A stretch of DNA of 64,000 bases from Gemmatimonadota bacterium. Lineage in GTDB: Bacteria; Gemmatimonadota; Gemmatimonadetes; Gemmatimonadales; Gemmatimonadaceae. Below the pieces are notes generated by a model. That model was not told the origin of the DNA, ran no database searches, and saw nothing but the letters and a program-made list of their open reading frames with translations. The stretch is from assembly GCA_028287305.1 (NCBI GenBank), contig JAQBPX010000011.1, positions 62,001 to 126,000 of the forward strand, written 5' to 3'. The position numbers were made by a program, and so were the translations under genes. Positions within the stretch are counted from its first letter, which is position 1. Each line of letters opens with the position of its first letter. Of the stretch, positions 19,469 through 27,416 are shown one piece after another.

Positions 19469-19779
19469 GCGACCTGACGCTCGACCAGTTTCAACAGGCG
19501 GCGTTGCGCACGCTCAACGCGAAGCTCGATGGGCGCGAGCGATTGCTCGACGCGGCGATGGGCTTGAGCGAGGAGGCCGGCGAGGTGCTGGGGCTGGTGC
19601 GGAAGCGTGCGCTGGCGGGGCGCGACGTGAGCGATGACCGGTTGCGCGAGGAGCTCGGTGATGCGCTCTGGTGCCTGGCGGTCACGGCGCACGCGCTCGG
19701 GATGTCGCTCTCGGATGTGGCGCGGGCGAACCAGGCGAAGCTCGATGCACGGCATCCGGGCGGGGGCGCGGGCGCTTAG
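19465..19779 (+). CDS. MazG-like nucleoside triphosphate pyrophosphohydrolase
   Basis: This 104-residue all-alpha protein has the MazG metal-binding motifs: ExxE in SEEAGEVLGLV and ExxD in REELGDALWCL. Single-domain MazG-like enzymes hydrolyse (d)NTPs to monophosphates plus pyrophosphate for pool sanitation. The ATG overlaps the permease stop. Its place behind a peptide transporter is unusual functionally and probably reflects operon packing. The C-terminal tail is a short Gly/Ala run. Beyond it the sequence is non-coding and repeat-rich. Confidence 0.85.
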   Translation: MSDLTLDQFQQAALRTLNAKLDGRERLLDAAMGLSEEAGEVLGLVRKRALAGRDVSDDRLREELGDALWCLAVTAHALGMSLSDVARANQAKLDARHPGGGAGA

Positions 19780-20089
19780 CGAACGAGTGGGCCGCTGGGC
19801 ATCGCTGAAGTGCCGGCACTGCAAACAGCCTTCGCCGCGGACTCGCCGTCGCCCGCACTCGTGCGTGGCGAGCGTTTCGAAGCTACAGGAATCCATTACA
19901 ACAACTTTGGCCGCGGACGAGCGCGGACGAGCGCGGACGAGCGCGGACGAGCGCGAAGAAAAAACCCGAATGCTGCTGCTGTTCTCCCGTAGTTCTCGGC
20001 GCTCGTCCGCGCTCGTCCGCGGCAAAGCAGTTCAGCAGTTCAGCAGTTGCAGTTCCCCACACCGCACACCGCAAACCGCAAACCGCAGT
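19780..20089. other. 310-nt intergenic region between convergent genes, repeat-rich
   Basis: There is no convincing gene here. It holds the long palindromic element at 19910-20023. After it come short low-complexity direct repeats: TTCAGCAG units around 20031-20046 and four ACCGCAC/ACCGCAA-type 7-mers around 20057-20090. The flanking genes (MazG, plus; ferredoxin-NADP reductase, minus) converge, so a bidirectional transcription stop is expected and the palindrome could provide it. Confidence 0.6.
19910..20023. repeat. Long palindromic intergenic element, class A copy 1
   Basis: The left arm at 19910-19934 and the right arm at 19999-20023 are exact 25-nt reverse complements, each beginning or ending in GCCGCGG/CCGCGGC and built on the 10-mer GAGCGCGGAC. 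The left arm carries two additional 10-mer copies (to about 19955), so the unit is tandem as well as inverted. The 40-odd nt between the arms include an A-rich stretch (GAAGAAAAAACC). A second copy with the same design lies at 42180-42313. As RNA it would form a very stable long hairpin. Confidence 0.85.
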
Positions 20090-21112
20090 TCAATCGTCCT
20101 TCTGCCCGAAGATCGCCATGTTCGACGAGTGCCCCGGCGCCACCTTCTTCTCCGGGTAGATCCAGTGCACCGCCTGGTTCACGGCGGTCGCAGCCTCCCC
20201 GAAGCCCTGCGCGATCAACTTCAGCTTTCCCGGATACGTGGTGACGTCGCCACACGCGTAGATCCCCTCGCGCCCCGTCTCCATCAGGCTGTTCACCGTG
20301 ATCTCGTCCTTCGCGATGTTCAGTCCCCATTCATTGATGGCACCCATGTCGCTCACGAAGCCGAGCATCGGGAGCACCACGTCGGCCTCGACCTCAGTGG
20401 AGGTCTTGGCCTTGACGTCCTTCAGCATGATGTGCGAGAAGCGATCGTCACTCGCCCGGCACATGATGTCCTGCAGTTCGTGGAAGACGAACAGGTCGGC
20501 GCGCCCATCCTCGACGGCGGCGCGAAACTGCTGCACCGTGGCGTCGTGGGCGCGAAACCGGTCGCTGCGATGCACGATCGAGACGCGCTCGGCGCGATCG
20601 AGGAGCTGGGTGCCCCAATCGAAGGCGGAGTCGCCCCCGCCGATGATCACCACGCGCCGGCCGCGATAGGCCTCGGGATCGGTGACGACGTCGTAGATCC
20701 CCCGGTTGTACCATGGGGTGGCGCACTGCTGGGGCAACCGCCGAGGTGAGAAGGCGCCGATGCCGGCCGCGATCACGATGGCCCGGCTGGCGAATCGCCC
20801 GTTTTCCGTGACGAGAACGAACTGGTCGCCGTCCTTCTCGAGGCCGGTCACGCGCTGGTTCAGGTGAACCGGCTGCCCGAACTGGGCGGCCTGCTCGGCC
20901 AGTGACTTCACGAGGTCCTTCGCCAGCACCCTGGGAAAGCCCGCGACGTCGAAGATGAACTTCTCGGGATAGAGCGCGGCGAGCTGTCCGCCGGGCTCGG
21001 GCAGGGCGTCCACCACCTGGGCGGAGGCGCCGCGCATGCCGGCGTAGAAGAGCGCGAACAGCCCCGCGGGGCCGCCGCCGATGATCGTGATGTCCTTGGG
21101 TTCGTAGTTCAT
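20090..21112 (-). CDS. Ferredoxin/flavodoxin-NADP(+) reductase, thioredoxin-reductase-like (YumC type)
   Basis: This 340-residue protein has an FAD-binding GGGPAG motif near residue 12 and an NADPH-binding GGGDSAFDW motif near 170. It lacks the redox-active CxxC of true thioredoxin reductase (the equivalent position reads DIMCRASDD). That combination, with an aromatic-containing C-terminal extension (SSNMAIFGQKDD), matches the YumC-type ferredoxin-NADP reductases. It would pass electrons between NADPH and ferredoxin or flavodoxin in the cytoplasm. It is divergent from the Ser/Thr kinase gene with only 36 nt between them, and convergent with MazG across the palindromic element. Confidence 0.92.
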   Translation of the reverse strand: MNYEPKDITIIGGGPAGLFALFYAGMRGASAQVVDALPEPGGQLAALYPEKFIFDVAGFPRVLAKDLVKSLAEQAAQFGQPVHLNQRVTGLEKDGDQFVLVTENGRFASRAIVIAAGIGAFSPRRLPQQCATPWYNRGIYDVVTDPEAYRGRRVVIIGGGDSAFDWGTQLLDRAERVSIVHRSDRFRAHDATVQQFRAAVEDGRADLFVFHELQDIMCRASDDRFSHIMLKDVKAKTSTEVEADVVLPMLGFVSDMGAINEWGLNIAKDEITVNSLMETGREGIYACGDVTTYPGKLKLIAQGFGEAATAVNQAVHWIYPEKKVAPGHSSNMAIFGQKDD

Positions 21113-21148
21113 CCAGAACGTTCGTAAGACAGCCGGGATTCTTCAAGC

Positions 21149-22189
21149 GTGGATAGAGAACCGCTCCTCCAGTACACGGGCAGCTTCCGGCTCCTCCGCA
21201 AGATCGCGGAGGGCGGCATGGCGGCGGTCTACGAGGCGGAACAGCTGGGTCCGGCGGGGTTCCAGAAGCGCATCGCGCTCAAGGTGATCCATCCGCACCT
21301 CGCGAAGCGCGAGGAATTCCTCCAGCTCTTCGTGGACGAGGCCAAGCTCTCCGGCAACCTGATGCACGGCAACATCGTGCAGATCTACCAGCTGGGCGAG
21401 GTCGCAGGGCTGTACTTCATCGCGATGGAGTACATCTCCGGCCCCACGCTGCGCAGCGTGATCGACCGGCACTACGAGATCGGGCGTCCCATTCCGCCCA
21501 CCCTCGCCGCATACATCGCGAGCCGCATGTGCCGCGCGCTCGACTTCGCCCACAACTTCATCGCCCCCGACGGCACGCGCCTCGACATCGTCCATCGCGA
21601 CGTGTCGCCCGGCAACGTGCTCCTCACCTGGGATGGCCACGTGAAGCTCGGCGACTTCGGCATCGCGAAGGCCGTCACCTCCGTGGATCCCGGCGAGCAG
21701 CGCGAAGTGCGCATGGGCAAGAAGCACTACATGAGTCCCGAGCAGGTGCTCGGCACCACCGTGGACGCGCGCAGCGACGTGTTCGCGGTGGGCGTGGTGT
21801 TGTACGAGTTGCTCGCGCTCTCGCCGCTCTTCCATGAAGAGGTCACGAGCCTGATGGTGCGGGAGGTCGCGCTCGACCCGCTGCCCAACCTGCGCGCGCA
21901 CGTCACGGACCTCGATCGCGAACTGGAGCAGATCCTCCAGAGCGCGCTGCATCGCACGCCGAGCCGCCGCACGAACGCCGCCGCGCTCGGCGCCGCGCTC
22001 GACGGCTGGATCGTGCGACAGCACGAGAGCGCGTCGCCCGACCGCCTGCAGGCGCACCTCGCGAACCTGTTCCCCACGCAGTACGCGCCGCCCACGCGCG
22101 AGGAGCGCACGAGCTTCAAGAACCTGAAGGGCGCCTTCGTCGAGCCGCCGCGCGGCAGCCGCAGCTTCCTGTCGCGCCTGTTCGGATAA
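21149..22189 (+). CDS. Soluble Hanks-type serine/threonine protein kinase
   Basis: This 346-residue protein starts at GTG. The kinase domain spans about residues 13-280: Gly-rich loop IAEGGMAAVY, Lys45 in ALKVIH, catalytic loop IVHRDVSPGNVLL (D151), DFG at 169-171 and activation-segment SPEQV. The catalytic loop reads HRDVSPGN instead of HRDLKPxN, as seen in many myxobacterial and related kinases. There is no membrane segment and no sensor domain, only a short C-terminal tail rich in basic residues. The substrate is unknown. It is followed 8 nt later by the adenosyltransferase gene, so it may be co-transcribed with cobalamin and shikimate genes. Confidence 0.93.
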   Translation: MDREPLLQYTGSFRLLRKIAEGGMAAVYEAEQLGPAGFQKRIALKVIHPHLAKREEFLQLFVDEAKLSGNLMHGNIVQIYQLGEVAGLYFIAMEYISGPTLRSVIDRHYEIGRPIPPTLAAYIASRMCRALDFAHNFIAPDGTRLDIVHRDVSPGNVLLTWDGHVKLGDFGIAKAVTSVDPGEQREVRMGKKHYMSPEQVLGTTVDARSDVFAVGVVLYELLALSPLFHEEVTSLMVREVALDPLPNLRAHVTDLDRELEQILQSALHRTPSRRTNAAALGAALDGWIVRQHESASPDRLQAHLANLFPTQYAPPTREERTSFKNLKGAFVEPPRGSRSFLSRLFG

Positions 22190-22197
22190 ATTGCGGG

Positions 22198-22743
22198 ATG
22201 AAGATCTACACCAGGACTGGCGACGCGGGCGACACAGGGCTCTTCGGCGGGGGGCGCGTGCCCAAGTTCCACCCGCGCGTGGAAGCCTACGGCGACGTGG
22301 ACGAGCTCAACGCGGCCCTCGGGCTCGCGCGCTCCATCGAGTCCATGCCGCGCGTGGATGAAGTGCTCGCGCCCATCCAGCGCGACCTCTTCGCCATCGG
22401 CGCGCTGCTCGCCACGCCGGACCTGGACAAGATGAAGCAGCACCTCGAGAAGGCGCGCGTCGACGAGGTGCGCATCGCGGAGCTCGAGCACGCCATCGAT
22501 CGCGGCGACACGGAGCTCGAGCCGCTCAAGGCGTTCATCATGCCCGGCGGCACGCCCAAGGCCGCCGCCCTGCACGTCGCCCGCACCGTCTGCCGCCGCG
22601 CCGAGCGGCGCGTGGTGCAGCTGCAGGGCGACACGGAAATTCCGCAGGTGGTGGTCGTGTACCTCAATCGCCTCTCCGACCTGCTCTTCACCCTCGCGCG
22701 CGTCGCGAACAGGCGCGCCGGCGCAGGGGAAGTCACGTGGTGA
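22198..22743 (+). CDS. pduO: Cob(I)alamin adenosyltransferase, PduO type
   Basis: The 181 residues open with the PduO ATP-binding signature KIYTRTGDAGDTGLFGGGR. Later comes the cobalamin-pocket helix VCRRAERRVV and a C-terminal YLNRLSDLLF, all diagnostic of the family. It transfers the adenosyl group of ATP to Co(I) corrinoid to make adenosylcobalamin. The window also encodes a B12-dependent methionine synthase, a Ni/Co-type transporter and the start of a CbiX-like chelatase, consistent with a cobalamin-using organism. It overlaps aroB by a few bases. Confidence 0.95.
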   Translation: MKIYTRTGDAGDTGLFGGGRVPKFHPRVEAYGDVDELNAALGLARSIESMPRVDEVLAPIQRDLFAIGALLATPDLDKMKQHLEKARVDEVRIAELEHAIDRGDTELEPLKAFIMPGGTPKAAALHVARTVCRRAERRVVQLQGDTEIPQVVVVYLNRLSDLLFTLARVANRRAGAGEVTW

Positions 22744-23837
22744 GCGAAGCGCGCGCGGTCAGCCTTCCCGGCTATCGCGTGCTCATCGGTGCCGGCCTCC
22801 TGGCGGAGGTGGGCGCGCTCGTGCGCGAGGCGGCGCCCGCGCATCGCTACGCCGTGATCTCGGATGACGTGGTCGCGCCGCTCTACGCGCGCCACGTGGG
22901 CCGCTCGCTCGGCGCCGAACGATCCCTGCTGGCCGCCATTCCCGCGGGCGAGGTGCACAAGTCGCGCGAGAGCTGGATGATGCTCACCGACAACCTCCTC
23001 GCCGCCGGATGCGGTCGCGACACCACGATCATCGCGCTCGGCGGCGGCGTGGTGGGCGACCTGGCCGGCTTCGTGGCGGCCACCTACATGCGCGGCGTGC
23101 CGGTGGTGCAGCTCCCCACCACGCTGCTCGCGATGGTGGATGCGTCCGTGGGGGGCAAGACGGGCGTCGACACGATGGCGGGCAAGAACCTGGTCGGCGC
23201 GTTCCATCCTCCGTCGCTGGTGATCGCCGACGTCAGCGTGCTCGCGAGCCTTCCCGTTCGGCAGCGCCGATCGGGCATCGCCGAGATGATCAAGCACGGC
23301 GTGACCTCCGACGCGCGACACTTCGAGCACGCGTGCGCCGCGGCGCCCGCGCTCGCGTCGGGCGAGATGCAGGCCGACGAGCTCTCGGAGATCATCGCCG
23401 CGAGCATCGCGATCAAGGCGGCGGTGGTCACCGCAGACGAGCGGGAACAGGGGCTGCGCAAGACGCTCAACTTCGGCCACACCCTCGGCCACGCCATCGA
23501 GGCGGAGAGCGGGTACGAGCTGCTGCACGGTGAGGCGATCGCGATCGGCATGGTGCTCGAGGCGATGCTCGCCGAGCGGATCGGCGTTGCCGAGCGTGGC
23601 CTGGCGCGCACGATCGCGGGCGCGGTCCGCGCCGCGCGGCTTCCGCATTCCCTGCCGGCGCAGATGGATGCGCACGCGGTGCTGGCGCGTACCCTGGGGG
23701 ACAAGAAGTCTCGCGAGGGACGCGTAGAGTACGCCCTGCCCAGCGCGATCGGCGCGATGGCCGGCGCCGACGGTGGCTATGGGATCGCGGCTGACGAGCG
23801 CGAGGTGCTCGCGGTGCTCTCCGGGCCGGAAGCATGA
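22737..23837 (+). CDS. aroB: 3-dehydroquinate synthase
   Basis: This protein is about 366 residues from GTG at 22737 or the adjacent GTG at 22740, both overlapping the pduO stop. AroB motifs are clear: ALGGGVVGDLAGFVAATYMRG (NAD and metal region), MVDASVGGKTGVD, IKHGVTSDA and the zinc-binding FGHTLGHAIE. It converts DAHP to 3-dehydroquinate, the second step of the shikimate pathway, using NAD+ and a divalent metal. Length is normal. It overlaps the 3D-domain gene by 4 nt at its 3' end. Confidence 0.95.
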   Translation: MVSEARAVSLPGYRVLIGAGLLAEVGALVREAAPAHRYAVISDDVVAPLYARHVGRSLGAERSLLAAIPAGEVHKSRESWMMLTDNLLAAGCGRDTTIIALGGGVVGDLAGFVAATYMRGVPVVQLPTTLLAMVDASVGGKTGVDTMAGKNLVGAFHPPSLVIADVSVLASLPVRQRRSGIAEMIKHGVTSDARHFEHACAAAPALASGEMQADELSEIIAASIAIKAAVVTADEREQGLRKTLNFGHTLGHAIEAESGYELLHGEAIAIGMVLEAMLAERIGVAERGLARTIAGAVRAARLPHSLPAQMDAHAVLARTLGDKKSREGRVEYALPSAIGAMAGADGGYGIAADEREVLAVLSGPEA

Positions 23838-24391
23838 GCGCGCGGCGACTGCGCACCCTCGCAGGCACCGGTGCGCTGGCGATCCTCGCGATGGCGGCGT
23901 CGGTTCGGCTGCTCGATCACGTGCGAACCAGCGCGATCGGGCCGCTGCAGCTCGCGCCGGCGCTGGTGACGGCCAGCCTGCGCCTGGAGGGCGTCGTGGT
24001 GCGAGGCGCCGAGCGAAGCTGGCACGTGGGCGCAGTGGGTCCGGTGCGGTACGGGGATCCCGTGCCCGTGGAGCTCACGGCGTACTGCCTGAGCGGCACC
24101 ACCCGGCGCGGGCGCTGGGTGCGCCCGGGAATCGTGGCGGCCGACCCGCACATGTTCCCGCTGGCGCGGTACCTGGAGCTGTACGTAGGCGGGCAGTATC
24201 TCGGCCGTTTCCTGGTGGACGACACCGGCGGCAAGATCCACGGGAACCGGCTGGACATCTGGACGCCCACCTGCAACGAGGCGCGCCGGTTCGGGCGGCG
24301 GCGCGGCACCGCCGTGCTCGTGCGCGTTGCGGACGCAGAGCCGAAGCCCGCGTCGAGATCAGCGGCACTTCCCGGGTCGGTGGCGCGCTGA
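23834..24391 (+). CDS. 3D-domain protein (MltA/YuiC-type fold), membrane-anchored
   Basis: The 185 residues carry an N-terminal hydrophobic segment (about 10-27, GALAILAMAASVRLL), then a double-psi barrel 3D domain with its Asp residues: TAYCLSGTTRRGRWV, GIVAADPHMFPL, FLVDDTGGKIHGNRLDIW. These domains occur in lytic transglycosylase-like proteins such as MltA and the Bacillus Sps/YuiC proteins that cleave glycan strands. It is probably periplasmic. The start overlaps aroB (ATGA). The C-terminal 25 residues are low-complexity. Which substrate it cuts is not determinable from sequence. Confidence 0.85.
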   Translation: MSARRLRTLAGTGALAILAMAASVRLLDHVRTSAIGPLQLAPALVTASLRLEGVVVRGAERSWHVGAVGPVRYGDPVPVELTAYCLSGTTRRGRWVRPGIVAADPHMFPLARYLELYVGGQYLGRFLVDDTGGKIHGNRLDIWTPTCNEARRFGRRRGTAVLVRVADAEPKPASRSAALPGSVAR

Positions 24392-24403
24392 AGTCCACGG
24401 CAT

Positions 24404-24446
24404 TGTCACATGCCGTGACATGGCGCACATGAGGCACCGAGTGACA
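24404..24446 (+). promoter_or_regulatory. Candidate operator: repeated GTGACA half-sites
   Basis: TGTCAC at 24404-24409 and GTGACA at 24415-24420 form an inverted pair with a 5-nt gap. A third GTGACA occurs at 24441-24446, followed at once by an AT-rich TATTTA. The cluster lies in the 152-nt gap before the beta-propeller lipoprotein gene. A dyad next to a possible -10 would fit a repressor or activator site; no binding protein can be named. Confidence 0.3.
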
Positions 24447-24543
24447 TATTTACTTCACCTTCCCGCCGCCTTCCCCAGGCGGCCGTTGTAGCCGTCTCCC
24501 TCGTCGTCATGCGTCGCCGCGTGATGGAGGGCACCTGAGCGTC

Positions 24544-25776
24544 ATGCAGCTGACCGCCTCGAACGGTTCCACGCCCAGTCGTCGCGCCCCGCGACGCCGC
24601 CTTGCCGCCGCCGCACGCGTGGCCGCCCTTCTCGCCGGTGTCCTGGCCGCGAGTTGCTCCGCCGATCGCCTGTCCGCTCCGGCCATCGCCGACGGTCCCG
24701 GCGCCTCGACGGTCGAGGCCTCGCTGCCGAGCCTCACCGTGGATCCGCTGCTCACGCCGGCCAGCGCGCCACTGCCGCTGCAGTTCTCGACGTACGAGGG
24801 ATCGGGCGAGGTCGTGCACCCCGACGTGGTCGTGTTCCCGGAGCGCTGGAACGCGCGCCGCTTCTGGATGGCGCTCACGCCCTATCCCAACAGCAGCACC
24901 GACACGGAGAATCCGTCGCTGTTCGCGGGCGCTGCCGCCGATGCCATGGATGTCCCGGAAGGACTGACCAACCCGCTCGCGCGCACGAAGGTCGGGTACC
25001 TGTCCGACCCCGACATGGTCTACAACGCATCCGTCAACGAGCTGTGGCTCTACTATCGCGAAGTCGAGAGCGCGAAGAAGACGCACAAGGCCGACCATGT
25101 GCGCCTGATGCGGAGCAGCGACGGGATTCACTGGAGCGCCTCCGCGCGCCTCTTCTCCATGAAGGGCAAGTACGTGGTGTCGCCGACCGTGTCGCGCCCG
25201 ACCGACGAAGACTGGCGCCTGTGGGAAGTGGACGCCGGCTCCAAGGGCTGCTCGGCCCCCGTGACGCGCATCATGCTGCGCCGCTCGACCGATGGCCTGG
25301 GCTGGAGCGAGCCGCGCGAGACGCGCTTTCGCCAGCCGGGCTACATGCCCTGGCACCTCGACGTGCAGTGGGTGCCGAGCCGGCACGCCTACTTCGCGCT
25401 CGTCGCTGCCTACCGGCTGGGGCGCGACTGCATGTCCACCGACCTGTTCCTGGCCACGAGCCTGGACGGGGTCACGTGGACCACCTACTCGTCGCCGATC
25501 CTCGAGCATGGGGCAGTGGCGCAGTTCGCGAGCTCGGTCTATCGCTCGACGTTCGCCTTCGACGAGGGCGGCGAGAACATGACGATCTGGTTCAGCGGCT
25601 CCGCGCCGGCGCCGGCCACGACGAAGGGCGGCCCGACGCGCCTTCGCTGGAGTGCGGCCGTCGCCACGCTGAACGTGGACGCCCTGATCGCTCGCGTGAG
25701 CACGCTGCGCGCGCCGGTGGTCAAGAATCCCGGGCCCGGCAACAAGTCGATCGTCGACCTGAACGGCGCACCCTGA
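24544..25776 (+). CDS. Lipoprotein with glycosidase-like beta-propeller repeats, function unknown
   Basis: This 410-residue protein has a lipoprotein signal ending LAASC (Cys38) after an Arg-rich N-region. The mature part contains repeated strand-turn patterns typical of five-bladed beta-propellers related to GH32/GH43/GH68-type folds: VRLMRSSDGIHW, IMLRRSTDGLGWSEP, LFLATSLDGVTWTTY. Each has the SxDGxxW turn. I see no certain catalytic acid triad. It is expected at the periplasmic or outer-membrane face. It directly precedes a GT4 glycosyltransferase by 16 nt, so involvement with a surface glycan is plausible. The start at 24544 is the first ATG of the frame. Confidence 0.75.
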   Translation: MQLTASNGSTPSRRAPRRRLAAAARVAALLAGVLAASCSADRLSAPAIADGPGASTVEASLPSLTVDPLLTPASAPLPLQFSTYEGSGEVVHPDVVVFPERWNARRFWMALTPYPNSSTDTENPSLFAGAAADAMDVPEGLTNPLARTKVGYLSDPDMVYNASVNELWLYYREVESAKKTHKADHVRLMRSSDGIHWSASARLFSMKGKYVVSPTVSRPTDEDWRLWEVDAGSKGCSAPVTRIMLRRSTDGLGWSEPRETRFRQPGYMPWHLDVQWVPSRHAYFALVAAYRLGRDCMSTDLFLATSLDGVTWTTYSSPILEHGAVAQFASSVYRSTFAFDEGGENMTIWFSGSAPAPATTKGGPTRLRWSAAVATLNVDALIARVSTLRAPVVKNPGPGNKSIVDLNGAP

Positions 25777-25792
25777 TCGCTCGCTGGCGGCG

Positions 25793-26878
25793 ATGAGAAC
25801 GCTGCTGTTCGTCGGCACCAATGCGGGACCCGGGGGCACGGAGAGCCACCTCGTGAGCCTCGTGCTGGCCATGGCGGACGCCGGGCATCGCGTGGGCGCG
25901 GTGGTTCGACCCGGCGACTACATCCACCGCGCGCTCGAGGCGGATGGCCGCGTGCAGCTGTTCCCCGCCTTCTTCAAGCGCGCCGCCGACCCGCGCGCCA
26001 CCCTGGCGGTGGCTCGCGCCGTTCGCGCCATGAAGCCCGACCACCTGGTGGGCACCTTCTCCCACGAATACTGGGGGCTGGTGACCGTCTCGGCGGCCCT
26101 GGGGGTCCCGCTCGTGGTGTTTCGCCACGTGCGGCGCCTGAGCCGCACTGCGGCCCGCGTGCTGCCGCTCATGGTGGAGCGCGTGCTCCTGCCGAGCAAC
26201 TGGCTCCGCGACTGGATGGTGAATCGGGGCATGCCGCGCGACCGGACCGCGGTGCTCTACAACCCGGTGGACGTCAGCCGCTTTCGTCCCGATGCCGCAC
26301 TCCGCGCGGCGAGCCGGCGCCAGTTCGGCTTCCGCGACGATGACGTGGTCGTCGGTTACCTGGGACGTTTCGACGAGCAGAAGGGCGTGCGGATGCTCCC
26401 CGAGGTGCTCGAGCGGGCCATGAAGCAGGACGCGAACATCCGTGCGCTTTGGGTGGGACACGGCGAGGAGGGGGCCGACATCGAGGAGCGTATACGAACA
26501 TCATCGCATCATGATCGTCATGTCATCGCGCCATGGAGCGCCGAAATCATCTCTGCGTATGCTGCGATGGACGTGGTCGCGTTTCCCTCGATGAGGCACG
26601 AGGCGTTCGGGCGAGTCTCCATCGAGGCGCAGTCGTTCGAGATCCCCGTGCTCGCCAGCAACGTGGGCGGGGTGCCCGAGAGCATGCGCGATGGGGAGAC
26701 CGGCGTGCTCCTGCCGGCGGGCGACGTGGAAGCCTGGACGAGCGCGCTGGTGGCGCTGGCGGGTGACCCTGAGCGTCGACGCCGGATGGGGCGTGCGGGG
26801 CGCGAGCTGGTTACGTCGCTCTTCGCTGCCCCGCGCATCGCCGAGTCGTTCGACGCGCTCCTGGGGCCGCGACGGTAA
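25793..26878 (+). CDS. GT4-family glycosyltransferase
   Basis: The 361 residues show a GT-B fold: N-terminal LFVGTNAGPGGTESHLVSLV (donor-side Gly loop) and the C-terminal nucleotide-sugar site HEAFGRVSIEAQSFEIPVLA with the E-x7-E pattern, then GGVPESMRDGETGVLLP. Such enzymes transfer sugars from activated donors during exopolysaccharide or glycolipid synthesis on the cytoplasmic face. A stretch near 26490-26570 is less GC-rich than its surroundings but stays in frame. It is 16 nt after the beta-propeller lipoprotein. Donor and acceptor are unknown. Confidence 0.92.
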   Translation: MRTLLFVGTNAGPGGTESHLVSLVLAMADAGHRVGAVVRPGDYIHRALEADGRVQLFPAFFKRAADPRATLAVARAVRAMKPDHLVGTFSHEYWGLVTVSAALGVPLVVFRHVRRLSRTAARVLPLMVERVLLPSNWLRDWMVNRGMPRDRTAVLYNPVDVSRFRPDAALRAASRRQFGFRDDDVVVGYLGRFDEQKGVRMLPEVLERAMKQDANIRALWVGHGEEGADIEERIRTSSHHDRHVIAPWSAEIISAYAAMDVVAFPSMRHEAFGRVSIEAQSFEIPVLASNVGGVPESMRDGETGVLLPAGDVEAWTSALVALAGDPERRRRMGRAGRELVTSLFAAPRIAESFDALLGPRR

Positions 26879-26933
26879 TTGCTGGCCCTGCTATTGCGAG
26901 GCTGTACCAGCGTCCTTCACCCGGCGTCAAACC

Positions 26934-27113
26934 ATGTCATCGTTCTCGACGTACCTGATCGGCTTCGTCATCCTGATCATCGGACTGGCGATCGCCGCGT
27001 TCATGCTGAACGTTCCCACGATGTGGATCGTGGTGGGAGTGATCGTCGCGATCGGTATCGGGGTGTTGATGGCAACGTCCCGGACGAAGCCGAGGGATCC
27101 GCCTTCCGCCTGA
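26934..27113 (+). CDS. 59-aa protein with two membrane helices
   Basis: This small protein starts MSSFSTYLIGFVILIIGLAI. Two hydrophobic helices (about 6-25 and 30-47) are separated by the short turn NVPTM, and a basic tail (RTKPRDPP) follows. It resembles the short two-helix inner-membrane proteins common near stress or housekeeping genes, but I do not recognise a specific family. It is followed by a palindromic repeat and a terminator-like hairpin, so it ends the transcript that began at the kinase or glycosyltransferase genes. Confidence 0.7.
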   Translation: MSSFSTYLIGFVILIIGLAIAAFMLNVPTMWIVVGVIVAIGIGVLMATSRTKPRDPPSA

Positions 27114-27126
27114 CGGCGGGGGCTTT

Positions 27127-27256
27127 GGACTTTGGGCTTTGGGTGTTGGGGGATTCGGAGGGCCGGCAGCTTCGCTGCCGGCTCGTTTTGCGTTCAGGGG
27201 CGACCGGATTCCAGCCGCCGCCAATGCCAAAGTCCAGAGCCCAAAGCCCAAAGTCC
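27127..27256. repeat. Class B inverted repeat with TTTGGGC units
   Basis: The left arm 27127-27143 and the right arm 27240-27256 are exact 17-nt reverse complements made of repeated CTTTGGG/CCCAAAG units (GGACTTTGGGCTTTGGG on the left). The right side carries one more imperfect unit just upstream (CCAAAGTCC at 27227-27235). About 96 nt lie between the arms, including a separate hairpin. The architecture resembles the class A element although the sequence differs. Confidence 0.8.
27162..27182 (+). terminator. Strong hairpin downstream of the 59-aa gene
   Basis: A perfect 9-bp GC-rich stem, GCCGGCAGC and GCTGCCGGC, closes a TTC loop and is followed by TCGTTTTG. The short T-run and position 48 nt after the stop at 27113 suit an intrinsic terminator. 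It sits between the arms of the class B repeat. Confidence 0.55.
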
Positions 27257-27387
27257 GCTCTTTCGGTCATCCTGCCCGGAAAAACGAACGTTCATGCGAA
27301 TAATCCTTAGTAACCGCCAAAACTCTGTCACTCCAGCAGTTACGTATGTAAACGCCTCAATCGCCGCCAACTTGACGTATCCCACTG

Positions 27388-27416
27388 TTGACGCCCCAAA
27401 AACCCGACATTACACT
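27388..27416 (+). promoter_or_regulatory. Probable sigma-70-type promoter of the sigma-factor gene
   Basis: TTGACG at 27388-27393 and TACACT at 27411-27416 are separated by exactly 17 nt, a good match to the general bacterial consensus. Transcription would start near 27423, leaving a leader of about 80 nt before the ATG at 27505. Bacteroidetes-type TTTG/TAnnTTTG elements are not apparent here. Confidence 0.5.

Noticed and set aside
19911-19955. Tandem 10-bp repeats considered as a CRISPR or VNTR array
   Set aside because: No spacers between units, the unit is too short for CRISPR, and the block is one arm of a larger palindrome.
26480-26580. Lower-GC patch inside the GT4 gene considered as an insertion
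   Set aside because: The reading frame and GT-B motifs continue through it without interruption and there are no flanking repeats.
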